A stretch of 64,000 nt of DNA, taken from Chamaea fasciata (Eukaryota > Chordata > Aves > Passeriformes > Sylviidae). Each line of letters opens with the position of its first letter. The first letter of the stretch is position 1. Shown here one piece after another: positions 1 to 13,788 of this stretch. The notes under the pieces were generated by a model. The model saw only the letters and a program-made list of their open reading frames with translations. It did no database searches and was not told the DNA's origin. The stretch spans positions 7,266,945 to 7,330,944 of the forward strand of contig JARCOQ010000017.1 in the NCBI GenBank assembly GCA_029207755.1, given 5' to 3'. The position numbers and the translations under genes are program-made.

Positions 1-551
1 GCCGCGGGCTGGCTGAGACTGAGGCTCCTCCTGGTTCTGTCGTTTACTTTGTAGCGCGAGGTGAGGGTTGTGGGTCTGGGGTTTGTCGGGGTTGTCTAGG
101 TTTTCCTGGAATGCTGGTGAGCTTGTCAGTGCTGTGCTGTTGGCGCTGTCAGCAAACAAACTGAGGGGGAGTCAGCCACCATTCTGACCTGCTCCTGTCC
201 CTGCTCCTCCTCAAACTGGCTGTGTTAAATTCCGAGTCTGCTCATAGACGGCACAAAAGCTGCTGTTTCAGAGCAGTAATTTTGGCATAATTCCTGTATA
301 AGTGCTGCAGGAAAAGGGCCTGACATTCCCTGATGGGGAGGGTGACATCCCTGCAGCAGCGAGTGTCCTGCCATGACACAGCCAAATAGCACAACCTGCT
401 GAGGCCTCGTCTTTGCCAGGACCTGCAGCAGGGGAAATGACACCAAGTGTCTTCAGTGTGAGGTGCCTTAGGAGGTCCAACGTAACCGATGCTTCAGCTG
501 GGTTGTTTGTGCATGTTTTTCCTGAGGAGCTTCGGTGGTTTTCCTTTCCAG
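1..551 (+). other. NSFL1C intron 1, 5' end off window
   Basis: The 551 bases before the first visible NSFL1C exon contain no convincing coding exon. The acceptor CAG at 549-551 follows a pyrimidine-rich tract. The first bases, near 1-20, loosely recall the end of exon 1 (an A-A-G-W reading), but that frame runs into a stop at 52-54 without a matching donor, so I treat this stretch as intron. Confidence 0.5.
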
Positions 552-3500
552 ATTGCACTTGCCAGTTTCTATGAGGACGGGGGTGATGAGGACATCCTGA
601 CCCTTCCCCAGCCCACACCCAGCTCCATATCCAGAGGCACTGGAGCCAGGTGAGGAGGGAGCTTCAACTCCATGCTGGAGAGCTGACAAAACAAACACTC
701 TCTAAAGCACTGATTTTGTTAATTTTCAGGAGAAGTAGCTCTGTGTTTAGGTTTGCTTCACCTTGGGTGGTTTTCTAGAAGTTGTGAAAACCTGAGTGTT
801 TGTACATCACAAGCATTGGTGTTATTGCACAACAAAGGCAGAGATCAGTTAGGACAACTTGCCTCATTGCTCAGGAAAAGCTTGATTTATCTTTTGACAT
901 TAGAAACAGTCTGGTGGTGACCCTTCCTTTAAGCAGATCATATCTCTGCAGGAAGCATGTTTTCTCATTTTGTGTAACAACTGAGCTGATCAAGGCGAGC
1001 ATTTTGCAAAACTAAAATAGTGAATTGTACCTTACCAAATCCCTCTGAAGAAAGGGAATGCTGTCCAGTTCCCAAGAGGAGCTGCTGCCTTTGTCATGAA
1101 GGAAAAGTGCTCTTGACTCAGGTGCTGTTGGGCAGAGCCCACCTTGCAGAAGGAGCCTGTTGCAGTGTGGAATGTTCCATCTGGGAATGTGTCTTGAGGC
1201 TGACATCCTTCTTGCTGGATTTTTGCAGTGACCATCGAGTGACCTCGTTCAGAGACCTTGTGCATGCACAGGAGGAGGATGATGAAGAGGAGGAGGGACA
1301 GAGGCAAGTTGGCAGCTGAAGGCTCAAACTCTGGGTGTTTATCCCTTTCCTTCTGGGAGGACTTGTTGCTTGTGTACAGCTTCTTTCAAAAAAACCAGGT
1401 TTACACGGATATGGAATTTCTGTAGTGAAACATTTGAGATTTGACAGGGCAGGTTTGTCAGTGCAAAGCCTGTGCACAAGCACATGCTCAGCTGTGTAAG
1501 CACCAGCTGTTGGCACTGAGAGAAAGCTTAAAGTGGGATGTGGGAGCCCTGGGTTAAGAATAGAAATCAGCCCAGATCCTCCTTTGGGTCTGTAGGGAAT
1601 GGGAATGTGGGAATTATGCAGGGATTGGTTTTCTTACTGCTTGGGGTTTTGAGGGTTTGTTTTGGTTGGGGTTTTGGGTTAGGTTTTGGGTTTTTTTCCA
1701 CTTAAGTGTTACTTAAGGGTAAAGTAATGCAGTGTGGAGTCAAAAATAAAAATGTAGGGCCTCTTTCCAGGGGGAATGTGGAGTATTAGTAGGACAGTCT
1801 CCTACAATGTCAGCTCTAAGTAGTTAAATACCCTTAAGGTTGACGGGCAAGGTAAATGGAATGGAACTGATGTATCTGAGGGGGTGGCTCAGCCTGGATG
1901 GGCCATGGTTTGCAGGCAGCTGGGAGCTCACTCTGTGTATTACAAGCCATCTGGAAGCTAATAAACCCAATCTTCCAGAAGTGCTTAATTGCACTTCACT
2001 GACTGTGCATCCATTGCTTCCAGTTGAGATCCATCCTTTGTGTGGCATGAGCGTGTGCCTTCCCTCAGAATTCCAGCTGGATGTTGCTCTGAGGGGTCAG
2101 AGATCTGCTGGAAGCCTTGCTCAGCTGGGTAATCGAGCTGGTACCGGTGTTTAAAACTGGGCTTGTCCCTCTGGGCTGTTCCTCTTCCCAGGTCTGAGCA
2201 TTGTTACCACTTGATTGCTATTGATCCACGGGTAATTTACAGTAATTGACATAAAAATAAAGTCTTTGCAGCACATGCACGTGGCTGCAGTGGGAGACAC
2301 ACTGGTGGTAGCCAGTGTTTGTAGATACGAGGTGTTTCACTGAGCTGCATGAGCACGAGCAAGTGAGCCCTGATCCAACCCGCTGGCTCCTGCAGAGGCA
2401 TTGGGCAGGGCTGACCAGGAGCTGGGTGCTTTCTGTCAGGTTTTATGCCGGTGGCTCAGAGAGAAGTGGGCAGCAGATCGTGGGTCCTCCGAGGAAGAAG
2501 AGTCCCAACGAGCTGGTGGAGGATCTGTTCAAGGGAGCCAAGGAACATGGCGCCGTGGCGGTCGATCGGACAGCCAAGAGCGGTGGCGAGACGAGCAAGC
2601 CAAAGGTGAGCAGGGAGGAGTTCTTTCTTCTGTTCCCCATTTCAGTTAAGGTTCCACTGTCCCAGCTGTTTGGTACTAAGGAGTCCTGGAATTATCTCAG
2701 CAGCTAAGTCTGGACTCCTTTCTTTGTGCAGCTCCATTTTGTGTGTCACAGTGGCAAGAAGAGCTGTGCTTTTGTGCCACACGTATTAACTTGCTGAAGC
2801 TGTCACTGCCTGCAGGGCAGGAGATATCGCTGATGCCATGAAGCCGCTGCTCACCCACAGGGGTGGTGGGGACAGGGAAGCAGCTCTTTGGATCTGTTTT
2901 ATTCTGTAACCCTGTGCCTGCTTCTCTCTCACAGCCTTTTGCAGGAGGAGGGTATCGCCTTGGGGCTACTCCAGAGGAGGAGTCAGCTTACGTGGCAGGA
3001 GAGAGAAGACCCAACTCTTCTCAGGATGTGAGTATCTCTGCTCTGGTTTGTAGCTGTCCCTCCAGGGATTTCTCTGCTCCAGCTACTGAGCTTGCCAGCC
3101 CTGAGAGTTACAAAGCTTAATAGAAATTCACAAGGACGGAAATATGGTAAATCCTGCTTCCTATGGGATTTCCAAGTGGAAAATAATAGATGATTAGGTC
3201 TTGGATAAGCAGTTTTCTAGTGATCTTTTAATTAAAATTCTGAGCCTTTCTTAGAAGTGCAGATTAGGAAAAATAGTGTGCAAAGAGCATTGGGAAATCA
3301 ACTCTTCTTTATCCATTATTATGTATATGCAATATATATCCACAGATGGTAGCTGACAGCAGCAGTTCAGGATTCCCTTGTGCCTGGTTTGTGACCAAAC
3401 AAGGTCGTGGCTGTGGTAGGAGCCTGGTTTAGGCTCCTCACCCAGCACATTCCTGGATCTTCAGCCATATTTACCCAGAAGGGGACCATGGTGCGACCTT

Positions 3501-6098
3501 CTAGGAATTGACACCTGACCATACGTAAAAGCCAGTGCTTTGAGTCTTTCCCTTAGCTCAGAGAAACCTGCTGGAATGTTTCTGCAACTTGAAGCTCCTC
3601 TGCCAATCTGGAACTTTTCACTTTGCTTCAGTTTTCGTTGTCACCAAGGTGCTCAGTGAGGCTGATTGTTCTTTTGGGGCTGCTGCAGGTGCACGTTGTA
3701 CTGAAGCTGTGGAAGAGTGGATTTAGTCTGGATAGTGGAGAGCTGAGGAGCTACCAGGATCCGTCCAATGCCCAGTTCCTCGATGATATCCGCAGAGGGT
3801 ACGTAGTGAGAGGGGACAAAAGGGACAGCTGTTTTCTGAAACATGAGTGTTTGTGGAATCCAGGCTTCTGAATCTGTGGCACATTTCACTTGAGCTTTCT
3901 TGCAAGAAATTAATACGGAACATCTGGTTCAGGTAAAGGGAGAGTGGGTTTGGTTTATGTGGGGCCCCGAGAGTTTGAAGTAAACACGTTCATGTTCGTG
4001 TTGAGATTTTCTGATGCATTGTGTCACTGCAGGTGAGGGCCAGGGAGAAGGAACCTTTCATTTGTGTCTGTCAGTGGGGAGCTGTGCATCTGCCCTGTCA
4101 GTTAAGCAAAGGCTGTCTGTGATTCCTGAAATTCCAAAGATCTTGGGCTTTTTGTCCACACATTCGTGCCTTGCTGCTTCAGGCACCTGCCTTAGAACAC
4201 TCTCTTTGCAGGGAAGTCCCAGCTGAGCTGCGCAGGTTAGCACGGGGTGGACAGGTGAATCTGGACATGGAAGATCACCGTGATGAGGAGTATGTGAAAC
4301 CTAAAAGTGTCTTCAGAGCTTTTACTGGAGAAGGACAGAAGCTGGGCAGGTGAGAAGATGGTGACACTGGTTTACTGCACGTAGTGTGAGCGAGTCACTT
4401 GAGCCTTGTGAGGTGGAGCCTTCTGATTCGTCCTTCTGAAAAAAAGGCACTGGGTGCCTGTGGGATGGGAGGTGTTCCACTATGGAAACAAGGCTCACTG
4501 ACGTATACTGTGAGGTGGCCCAACCAGGAGCTGGATCCCTGGTTTGGAACTTCCATGGGTGTGTTGTATGGGAGCAGTGTTTCCAAGTCACACTTTCCCC
4601 TGTAAACTTGTGGGTGTGAGGACCCGTGACACCAAAGGGGATGGTAGAGTTGAACTTCTAGACAAGTTCCTGCTGACTGGCTGACTCAAAAATTCTGACT
4701 TCCAGCTTGCTTGTGGAGGAGCCCTGGTAGCTGGGCCTGGCAGGCAGTGAGCTCACTGCCTGATCTGGTACCCTGCAGCCAGGTGAGTTTGGTTTCTAAC
4801 AGCTCACCTTGCGTCTCCCTGTTGGCAGCAATGCGCCCCAGGTGATGGGCACCAGCTCTCCAGCCCAGCAGGCAGAGAATGAAGCCAAAGCCAGCTCTGC
4901 CATCGTGATCGATGAGTCGGAGCCCGTCACCAACATCCAGATCCGCCTCGCTGACGGCGGGCGCCTGGTCCAGAAGTTCAACCACAGTCACAGGTATGAG
5001 CACAACAGGGAACACAGGCAGGGCATAAATGGCCCTGCACTACAGGGCACTGGTGGAGCAAGTGTTAAAATCCTGGATAGCCTGCCAAAAGGAGCTCTGG
5101 GCATCCTTCTATACAAGTGAAAGGGAATAAAATTGTTGTGGTTTTAAGACAGTTGCTTAATGTTGGGTAGGATTTGCTTTCCAAATTGGAATGGATTATA
5201 GACAGTGACCCAACACTTGGGAGTGTAAGTGTTACCAGCAGAACTTTCCTTGGTGTCACCTCTAAAAAACTGAATCTCTTCTAAAGGCTTTGGAAACTGG
5301 CAGATAATTAGGACCTTGGTTCAGTTGTTCTGACTCAATTTAGACTTTTCTATGGGGCTGTTCCTGTGCTGAATGGAGCACCAAGGGATGCTCTTAACAC
5401 AGTTCTGTTCCTTTCGGCAAGCAAAGTTGGCTTAGATACACCACTGCTTCGTTTGATATCTCTTGAAATCCTTCTCACCTTCCTGATCTCATAATTTATA
5501 CTCATTCCTCCAGTTTCTATAAGGGTCACGCTCAGGGCAAAAACTTACAAAAACCTCTGCCTGTGACTGAGTTCAGGAAATGGATCCTGTGTCACTGTGT
5601 GGCTGCTCACAGGAGCTGAAATCCTCTGGGTTCTGCTGTGTTTGACGAGCTCAGAAAGTGTCAGTTTGTTAATTGTTCATTGCAAAGGGTTTGGAGGCTT
5701 TCAGTTTCAGAGAACCCCCTGACAACACAGACAGAGAAGGCTGAGCTGAGTCTGTAGCCCAGAAAGCAGCTGCTGCTATTTCACTAAATGGGAGCAGGTT
5801 GAATCAGAATAGCCTGGTGTGGCCCGTGGTGAGAGCTGGAATACAAATGCAGTGCTGCACACTCAGGGCAGAGCAGTCACTCGTCCAGGCTGTGCAGCAA
5901 CAGCATCACCCTGTGTGTTTGCTCCCTTTGGACAGGATCCGTGACATCCGGCTCTTCATAGTGGATGCTCGGCCAGCGATGGCTGCCACCAGTTTCGTCC
6001 TCATGACCACCTTCCCCAATAAAGAGCTGACTGATGAGGACCAGACCCTGAAGGAAGCCAACCTGCTCAACGCTGTCATCGTTCAGCGGTTGACATAA
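552..6098 (+). CDS. NSFL1C: NSFL1C (p47), p97/VCP cofactor; exons 2-9, 5' partial
   Basis: Coding exons are 552-649, 1229-1303, 2440-2605, 2935-3027, 3689-3798, 4212-4349, 4829-4993 and 5936-6098. They join in phase to give 335 residues ending in VQRLT and TAA. This equals the human 370-residue protein minus the first 35 residues, so exon 1 with the start codon and most of the UBA domain lies left of the window. Visible parts are the end of the UBA region ([11 protein letters not shown]), an acidic stretch ([11 protein letters not shown]), the SEP domain from [12 protein letters not shown] across 3689-4349, and the C-terminal UBX domain from [10 protein letters not shown] across 4829-6098 with its FPNKEL loop. 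The family product is a trimeric adaptor that brings p97 to Golgi and ER membranes for fusion and binds ubiquitin. All introns are GT-AG except the one after 1303, which has a GC donor. No frameshift or stop is seen. Identity is very secure. Confidence 0.96.
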
Positions 6099-6272
6099 AG
6101 GACCCCAGCTCTGGCCACACACGGGGTTGTCTCCTCCCGCGCGTGCGCCGGCACCGTGCCACACAGGCCCACATCTGCTCGTAGCTCTGGGTTCTTAGGT
6201 CTTGGTTGGACTTTTTCTCTTTAGTTGCATTTCCCATGGGGTTTTTTTGTGATGATGATCAGTGGACTTTAA

Positions 6273-6282
6273 AATAAATAAA
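6273..6282 (+). terminator. NSFL1C: NSFL1C polyadenylation signals
   Basis: Two overlapping AATAAA hexamers (6273-6278 and 6277-6282) lie 175 bases after the stop codon and are the first such signals downstream. They imply a short 3' UTR of about 200 bases ending near 6300. Confidence 0.7.
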
Positions 6283-8835
6283 CGAAAGTAATTCGTTTGG
6301 AAAGGAGCTGCAGCCTCTGGTGCCCCAGATTCTCCCAGGAGAGTTCAGTTACCTTGTGGATTGAGTTACTGCACTGGGAGAGGGGAGGAAGGCAAGGGGG
6401 AAGGGAATTCCAGGGAGCAGTTTCTGTCAGTGCACTGCTCACCACAATCCTTTCTCTTCCCTCCAGGCACTCCTCTAAAGTACTGCCTTTTTTTCCACAC
6501 ATTAAATATAAACTATATGAGAATGGGTGATCTTATTGTTGGGGTAATAGTTACACTCCTGTAAAAGCATTGTGGGGGAAGTCTTTGTGAAAGAGCTCGG
6601 TGTGGGGAAAACTCCAGCTTGTGCGGTGCAAGGTTTAACACTTCCCATGGTTTTCCGGAGAGAAATCCCTGACTTTCCTTTCCTCGGCACAACTCTTGGG
6701 GCATTCATTGAAGTCCCCACTTGCTCTGCCTTCGCTTTTTCCAACAGGCCAGACTGGCTGCAGGTTTAAATTGCTGTATTGCATTTCTCTGAGAAACCCT
6801 GCTGCTGACGACTTCTTTCCAAGGAGGCACAAAGCTGAATCAGCTTGAAGTGATTGGAAGTAAAGGGCAAACAGAGTCTGTGTTACTGGAAAACAAGTTC
6901 TGTCCTGAGAGGTGAATTACTGAAGTTATTGCAACAGCTTGGGTGGAAAAACTCAAGGCTGTAGTACCCTCTGATGTATTTCCTCTCCTCTGCTGAGGAC
7001 TAACATAGCTGAACTCCTGGAATTCTCCAGCGTTGATCTGTTCTGTTTGTGTTCTGGGCTCAGGTCTCCATCTCTTTCCCTCCTTCGACAGAATCCTGTG
7101 GGTTAATTCCTTATGCCCAGACAGGAGGCACTGGTAGCGCTGGCACAGCTGCCATGGAGTATTGTGCCACGGCACTTTGCATTTCATCTCACCTGCTTCT
7201 GTCTCTATTCAGGGCTTCTGAGCAGAGCCCAGAGCTGTGCTGAGTCGTGGGCTGCAGCCACCGGTTCTCTGGGAGCGGGGTCCTTGGGAAAGGCTGGAAT
7301 GCTCCCTCTCCATCCTGCCTTAGGCACACCTGAGCCCCGTGGCCGCTGCGCCATCACTCCGCCCCCCTCAGCGCTCAGAAACTTCCAGGTCCTCCCCTTG
7401 GTGCGAGCAGAGGGAGCTCGGGAGCAGCCTGGGGAGGGCCGGCAGGTTGGGCAGGTTCATCGTGAGGAACTCGCTTGGCTGCCAGTGGAACACCAACCAG
7501 CAGGAGCAGAGAGCAGCCCTCAGCAAGGACATTTCTACAGCAGTTTCTCAACTGAGAGCTGAATTAACTCATATTTTTCATTACTAAATGGACATAGAGT
7601 GTGCGTAACAACCAATTTGTAAATTATTGTGAAAATTGCCATTAAAAGCCCACAAACAGGAAAACAGCGTTCGACCCTTTCTAATAACAGCTGCCATCTG
7701 GTCTCAGATTTTGGATCACGTTCGCTGAGGGTGTCTCCTCTTCGGGTTGCTCTGTGAGCAGACTTCCTGTGCTGAGCTGTCTTCTACTAAATGAGATTCA
7801 ACCTCTCAGCAGCATTTTTAAAGATTATTTTTTGTGACAGGAGAGCTTGGCGTTCCCCTGCCTGTGCATCACTTGCTGGTGCATTTATAACCACTGAGTA
7901 ACCTGTGTGAACTAGTGCAGGGAGAATTGAGAAAGGGAATTTTCCTTGGAGCTAGAGTCAAAACTGCCTTGGGGAGTTTTTGAATCCTGATCTTCACGTG
8001 TGCTATTTTGGGGACTTGGGACAGCATCTTCCAGAGTGCTGGACAGGATGCACCCCTAGACCCAGAAACAAAGTTTATCCAACAGAAAGGGTGTAAGTTA
8101 CTTGTCTCCTGCTTCTGCGTTTGTTAGCCAGGGGCAGCAGAGCACTGAGGTGGTGCCCAGCTGGTGTCCGTGGTCTTTGGATGAACTGGCCACGTTTGTG
8201 CCCCCAAATTCAGGAACTCCTCCAAGGTTTTGCTGTGCAGATTCTGCTCACCGATGGGAACTTTCACATCCACCTTTGCTGCCAGTTCTCCCCTTGCCGG
8301 TGGGAGGGAAAGGGGATAAACCCAGGGGCTCAGGGACTTTTCTCTGCCAGGAAGAGGGAATTTTCCCTAGAGCCGGAGGGTGGCAGTGCTGCAGAAAAGC
8401 CGCTTTCCCTCGAAGGCTTCTTTGAGGAGCTCTGCCGACTCCTGCTGGGAGCTGCACCTCTGGGGCACCGCTGCCAGCTCCTCCTGCCTCTGATTCTCTC
8501 CTTGGTTTTCGTAAGTCATGAACAGTGCTTATCTCCTGGTGAGCAGGTCAGCTCTGCCCCACTGCCCCAGGGAGTGTTGAGGTGGGATCAAGGTAGACCT
8601 GTCTTCTTCCAAACCTGACAAAAGAGCCTGTGGAAACTGGAAGTGACACACTATATTAAACTGTCTCCTGTGAGCTGGTGAAATGTTTCACTCTCAAATA
8701 AAATAAGCTATAAAGCAAAAATTATAAGCTAATTAATGAGAAGGGTTAATACACCAGAAGAGGAAAAAAGAGAGAAGGCAAGAGACACCATGATTTTTGT
8801 CAAGAAAATCACCTTGCACAGTTACTTGCACAGTC

Positions 8836-8991
8836 GAATCTCTGGAAGAGTTCAAGGTCAGGTTGGACAGGGAATGGAGCAACCTGATCTAGTGGAAAGT
8901 GTCCCTGCCTGTGGCAGAGGGTTGGAACAAAATGAGCTTTCACATCCCTTCCAACCCAAACCACTCCTGATTCCATCATTCTATTTGATGG
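8836..8991 (+). repeat. CR1-type LINE 3' fragment
   Basis: This is a truncated CR1-like 3' end. It carries the characteristic run of words for an isolated fragment: a contrast with 'ctggaagagttcaaggtcagg', 'agcaacctgatctagtgg', 'cctgcctgtggcagag', then 'cccttccaaccc'. The end is a degraded CCATCATTCTAT-like 8-mer tail. It has no coding capacity. Confidence 0.8.
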
Positions 8992-11801
8992 TGTGCCACT
9001 GCAGTAGACAAATCCTTATTTCTGACACTTGTGTAGCTTTTGATTATTAGTGAGTTTGATTTCCTCTCTAGTAAAATCTCTTGCCTTTGTCATTCCATTT
9101 CTGTGTTCCAACAAAATCATAGGCCAAGACTGGGCTTTTCTAAAGCTGATTAGTTATGGTCACAAAAAAAGTCTTTTTTTCTTCTCCTTTGCCTGAGAAG
9201 TTTTTCCCTGCAAAATTTTCCTTTTTTTTTCACTGATTATTCTCCCACAGGGAGGTCGTGCCTGTGTTCCTGGCCTTTCACATCCCAATGTTAACACAGT
9301 GCTCCACATCTCACATAAAAACTCAACTTCTTTTCAGTTTCTGGGTTAGATACAGCTCACTTTCAGGGCTGTGCTGTTCTGTCTCGGACCGATGTCTTCC
9401 ACTGTATCCAACTGTTTTCTCCAAATGCTGCACTTTAACAGTTTTTCTCAGCTGGGTAATTGTAGGACCTCCTGGGATTTTTTCCTTCGTATGCAGTTCT
9501 TTGTTTTCTCTTCTTTCCTTTCCTATGTCCTTGTTGCTAAGGTTTAGTTCCTGTGTTTTCTGATAGCATTTCACACTACTTCCTGGGAACTTTGCCTCCC
9601 CCTCTGTAATGCTGCTTTTGCTGTCGGATGTTTCCTGGTCCCTGTTTCTTACATGCTCAGTGCTCTGCTTACCTCAGGAGGTTTTGCTATCCCAGGGCCA
9701 CATAGTTTTTCAGTGATCCTCATGTAGGAACACCCATTTCTAGGTGTAGCTGTACCTTCAGCTGCCTGTTCAGGTAAAACAAAATTAACAGCATGAAGCA
9801 GCAAGTTTTGATTGGCTTGTTTTGGTCTCAGACTCAACTAGCTCAGCCGGCAGATAAATGGAAGCAGCCTAAAAGATATGGAGAAAGAAATACCAGTGAG
9901 CACAGCAGCACTACTAGAGGATGACTGGAAATGTAGGCTTTTTTTTTTTTTTTCTTGTTGCTTTTTGTTATAATTGGTGTTAATGAATTTAAGCTTTTCT
10001 TCTCATTGCTGAACAAGCCTACATCCTTCCAGAAGGAAAAAGTGACCTTCTGCTTCTTGGGTAGGTCTTCAACTCCCTGTGTCTTGACTTAGAGGAGTGA
10101 TTAAAAGGATGTCAGTCTGCTCCTGGGATGTTATCTGGAAGTTCAGTCAGGAGGTTTCTTTTGAATGCAGCTCTGCTTTACAGATCCTTTCTTACCAAAA
10201 AAAAGAACCTTGAACTGATGTTCCTTCTGATTCTGTAGTTAGATTGGAAAATGTGCTCAGGGGATTGATGTCACAGTCACGTAAAAGATGATGTGGTGTT
10301 CTTCAAAAGCCCAGCACCACGAGGGGAGGAGCTGTGATACCTGTGTTAATCCTTGGGCAGGAGCTGCTGTCTGTGCAGGAGTTTGCTGTTCAAGGTACCT
10401 GCATGAAGGATTGCTGGGTTGTGAAAGCAAGAGAAGGCCAGCCCCTTACTGCTTCAGAATGGCCTTCTTGGTGAACCAGGTGGAGTCTGGTACTCTTAAA
10501 TGAGATTTAATTAAGCGATGAAGTTGCTTTTCTTACCAAGCTGTGAGTTTCCATTGGTGCTTACGTGGTGAACATGGCATCCTCCAAGGCAGGGTGTCTG
10601 ACAGCCACTCCAGGCAGGGCTGGGAGATGAAGGCCACATTTCCCAGCTGTGCCTGCTGCCAGGAATGCTTTCCTGGCATCCCAGCTGCATCCCCATGAAA
10701 TAAAAGCCTGACAGCTCCTCTCATGCTGTGAGACTCAGACCAGACTTCTCTGACCTGTGTGTTTCTGTACCTGTCCTGCAGGCACACGTACACAAACACA
10801 TCACTGCTCTGCCTGTTGTGAGGACAATCAGCCATGGCACACAGTCACTGAATCCTGCAGAGCTGGGTCTCCTCACCTACATCCTTGTGAATGAGGTACC
10901 ACTACCCTGCCAGCTTTATGGTGTGCTTTGGGCAGTCTCATTTTACCTCGGGAAGGAAAAAAGACTAAAGTTATTTGATGTCTGCTGAGAGTTCAGCTGC
11001 AAGTCTCCTCCTCGCTCAGGTAAGTGGTGCACGTGCTGTGCCACATGGTGTGACCACACATGGCTGGCACAATGGCCCTGGGAGCTGGTGGAGTGTGTCC
11101 CTGTGGATCACCTGGGGACTTCCATGGGTTCCAGAGTGCTGAGTGTGCTCCTAGGGCAGCACTGATGGACAGCTAAACAAACACACACCGTCCTACCAAG
11201 GAGCAGCTCACTGCAGGTGATGGGGCTGCCAGAATCCTGCAGGATTCCACAGAAATGAGAGGTGAAATCCTTTCTAGTTACCTGTGAGCAGTTTTTCCAA
11301 ACAAGTCCCGTGTTTCGCAATTACACAGGACTGCAGAGAGTAGTACAATACTAATGATGCCACAGGCCCCCATCTTTGGCAGCTGAACAGCTCCAGCGTC
11401 AAGCACCTCTCAATCTACTAATTTATCATTTTGTGACTTATTTACAACATTCCTAAATGCTTATCTTATTTACTGTTCTGTCTTGTCTGTACTGAGCCTG
11501 TCAGTCCCAGTCCTGGGAGTTCCTGAATAGATTCCAGATGTTCTTATTTACTCAGGTACATTTCATGACTCCTCCTTTAATTAACTCTTTAATGTCTTAT
11601 GGGGCCTATGGTGGCAACAGGTTCTCTCCTGCCTCATCCATCTTGGTGACTGTTAAGTCCTGGCTCCTGTTCCACCAAGAGAAGGCAGCTGTGCTAAGGG
11701 AAACCCAAGAGCCTTTGGCCATGCCTAGAACAGTGAAGGAGAGGTAAACCTTTGGAGGACTTGTTGGTGGAACACATCCAAATGCTACCTCTTGCTGCTG
11801 T

Positions 11802-11803
<2 letters not shown>

Positions 11804-11844
<41 letters not shown>
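11804..11844. repeat. Homopolymer A41
   Basis: An uninterrupted run of 41 adenines, preceded by GCTGCTGTGC and followed by TTCTCG. I do not see a processed-gene body or a 3'-truncated element directly before it that would make it a retrotransposon tail. It causes spurious lysine or phenylalanine runs in translated frames. Confidence 0.95.
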
Positions 11845-11846
<2 letters not shown>

Positions 11847-13788
11847 CTCGTTTGCTGGCTTTAGATTGTGCTTTACTTTATTTGTTTTCAGTGGGGCTTC
11901 CTTGCCTGAGCAGCCCATCTCTAGGTCACAGTACCCTGAGAAAGCCCTGTTCAGCCAGCGTGGCTTGGGAGGAAGCTGTTGGTATCACACATTCCTGGGC
12001 CCTGGGCTGGCTGGACAGGCATCTTATGGTTCTGCAGTGGAGGAGAGGGTTCTGGGGAAGTTCCTTTGCAGTGAGTAATTCCAACAGGACCTTGTTTCTC
12101 AAGCTGCAGAGCTTTGGTTTCTCTGAGCCTTTTGCTGAATATCTGCAACAGAACATGCAGTGTAGCTGCTGTGTTGACGAGTATTTCCCTTTTCTTTCAA
12201 AACATATTTTTAAGCAACTGACAGAAAAAGATCACTTAGTGATGGAAGAGGCATCATCCTTTCATTTCAGCCCCTTGGTGAGGTTTCAGGCCTTGGGACA
12301 GAGTGTTACTGGAGAGCTCACTGCTTGCAGCAAGTCAGCCAGTGTACAGCAGTGATTACACTGGGACTGGTGCTTTTCACCAAAATCTGCCTTTCCAGCA
12401 GCAAGCTGAGCCCTGCTGTCACACAGAGGCGGGCTGTGAGCTCCCCATGCTGCTCTGGCAATCGTGACATTCTGTCGAGCTCCAGTGGGTGCCGCTGCCT
12501 CCTGAGAGGCACTGAGGGCACGACAGAGGCTTTGGGAGGAGCTGAGCAGGGCAGGAATAAAGCTTCCCTGTGTTTGGGGATAATTGTGCACTGACTTAGC
12601 CAGGAAGCAAGAGCTACTCAGCTGCTTAGAGAGGTAACTCCTGGTCAGCTCTTTGCTTTCTAGTCTGTGAGCAGCAAATGCAGCTCTGTGCACCTGGGGA
12701 GTAAATGAGTGCCAAAGAGCCAGAGGATTAAGTGCTGAGTACAATTTCCAAAGTACCTTGTGTCTGTCCAAATGTAATTGTGTGGTGAGTGAGTAGAAAA
12801 TGGCCTAGGAAAAAAAGATATAAATCAGGATTTGATATTTCCTTTTGAGTTTCCCCTTTCCTCTTGAATGGGGGGAGATGTATTTTGCTTTCTTACAGAG
12901 ATGTATGCCAAGATACGCTGGTGGGAGATGGGGATTTGGATCCCACCGCACTGGCTGTGGTCCAGCATGAGTGATATCTGTTATTGGGGATGTCAGTAAA
13001 ACAGCAGTGAGGAGAGATGCCACTGACTCACTTGTACTGTGCCTCATTAACCAAGTTCTGACTCAGCCTGTGAAATTCAGGTGGTGTAGATTAACCCCCA
13101 CTGGACAAGGCAAGGCTAAGTTGGAGATGACACATTGTAATGAACCTTGCAGAAAGGGTGTTCAGTTCCCCTTGGATACAGGATGTGGTACAGAGACATT
13201 AACACAAATTTAATGCTTCCACTGGCGGCAGGGAGAGGGTTTTGCCTCTGTTTTTCTGCCTTGGCTGCTGCAGATAGGTCCAGTGTCAGGGACTGAGGCA
13301 CGATCTGCTTTTAAAGAGCCGCCTGATGGGATCAGATGTGCCAAACAGACGATTAGCGGACAGAGTGGTGGTGCCATCCCTCCCTGCCAGCCTTTTCCAG
13401 TGCCTTCTGTCCTCTGAAGCCAATTTCTCCCTCTGCTTTGCTTTGCCCAGCACTTGCAGCAGTGCTGGCTGTGAGCTGTGAGCACGGCTGCCTTGGGAAC
13501 GCCGCTGCTCCCACACAGCCAGCGCCAAGGAACTGGGCTCCCAGTGCTCTTCATGGAGGATGCTCTGGGCTACAAAAGGACTGTGAAAGGGAACTGAAAT
13601 GCATGTTTCTTGTCACCAGGTTAAAACACTGTGTGAGGTCGGCACTGCAATGGGAGATCTCTTGGGAGCTCACAGGCTGAAGGAGGCTGGTAATGGCAGA
13701 TCTTCCACTATAAAGGAAAAACATATTCATGTATCCACATGGATGTATCCACACTTCCCATGCTCACTGACCTTGTCCTCGGTCTTAG

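Noticed and set aside
1..55. Possible end of NSFL1C exon 1 (Ala-Ala-Gly-Trp reading)
   Set aside because: The frame departs from the expected Asp-Leu-Gln ending, has no suitable donor at the right place and meets a stop at 52-54. Exon 1 is more likely outside the window.
11792..12355. 187-codon open frame on plus
   Set aside because: It starts in the A41 homopolymer, which supplies a lysine run, and continues through unremarkable noncoding sequence without any domain or splice context.
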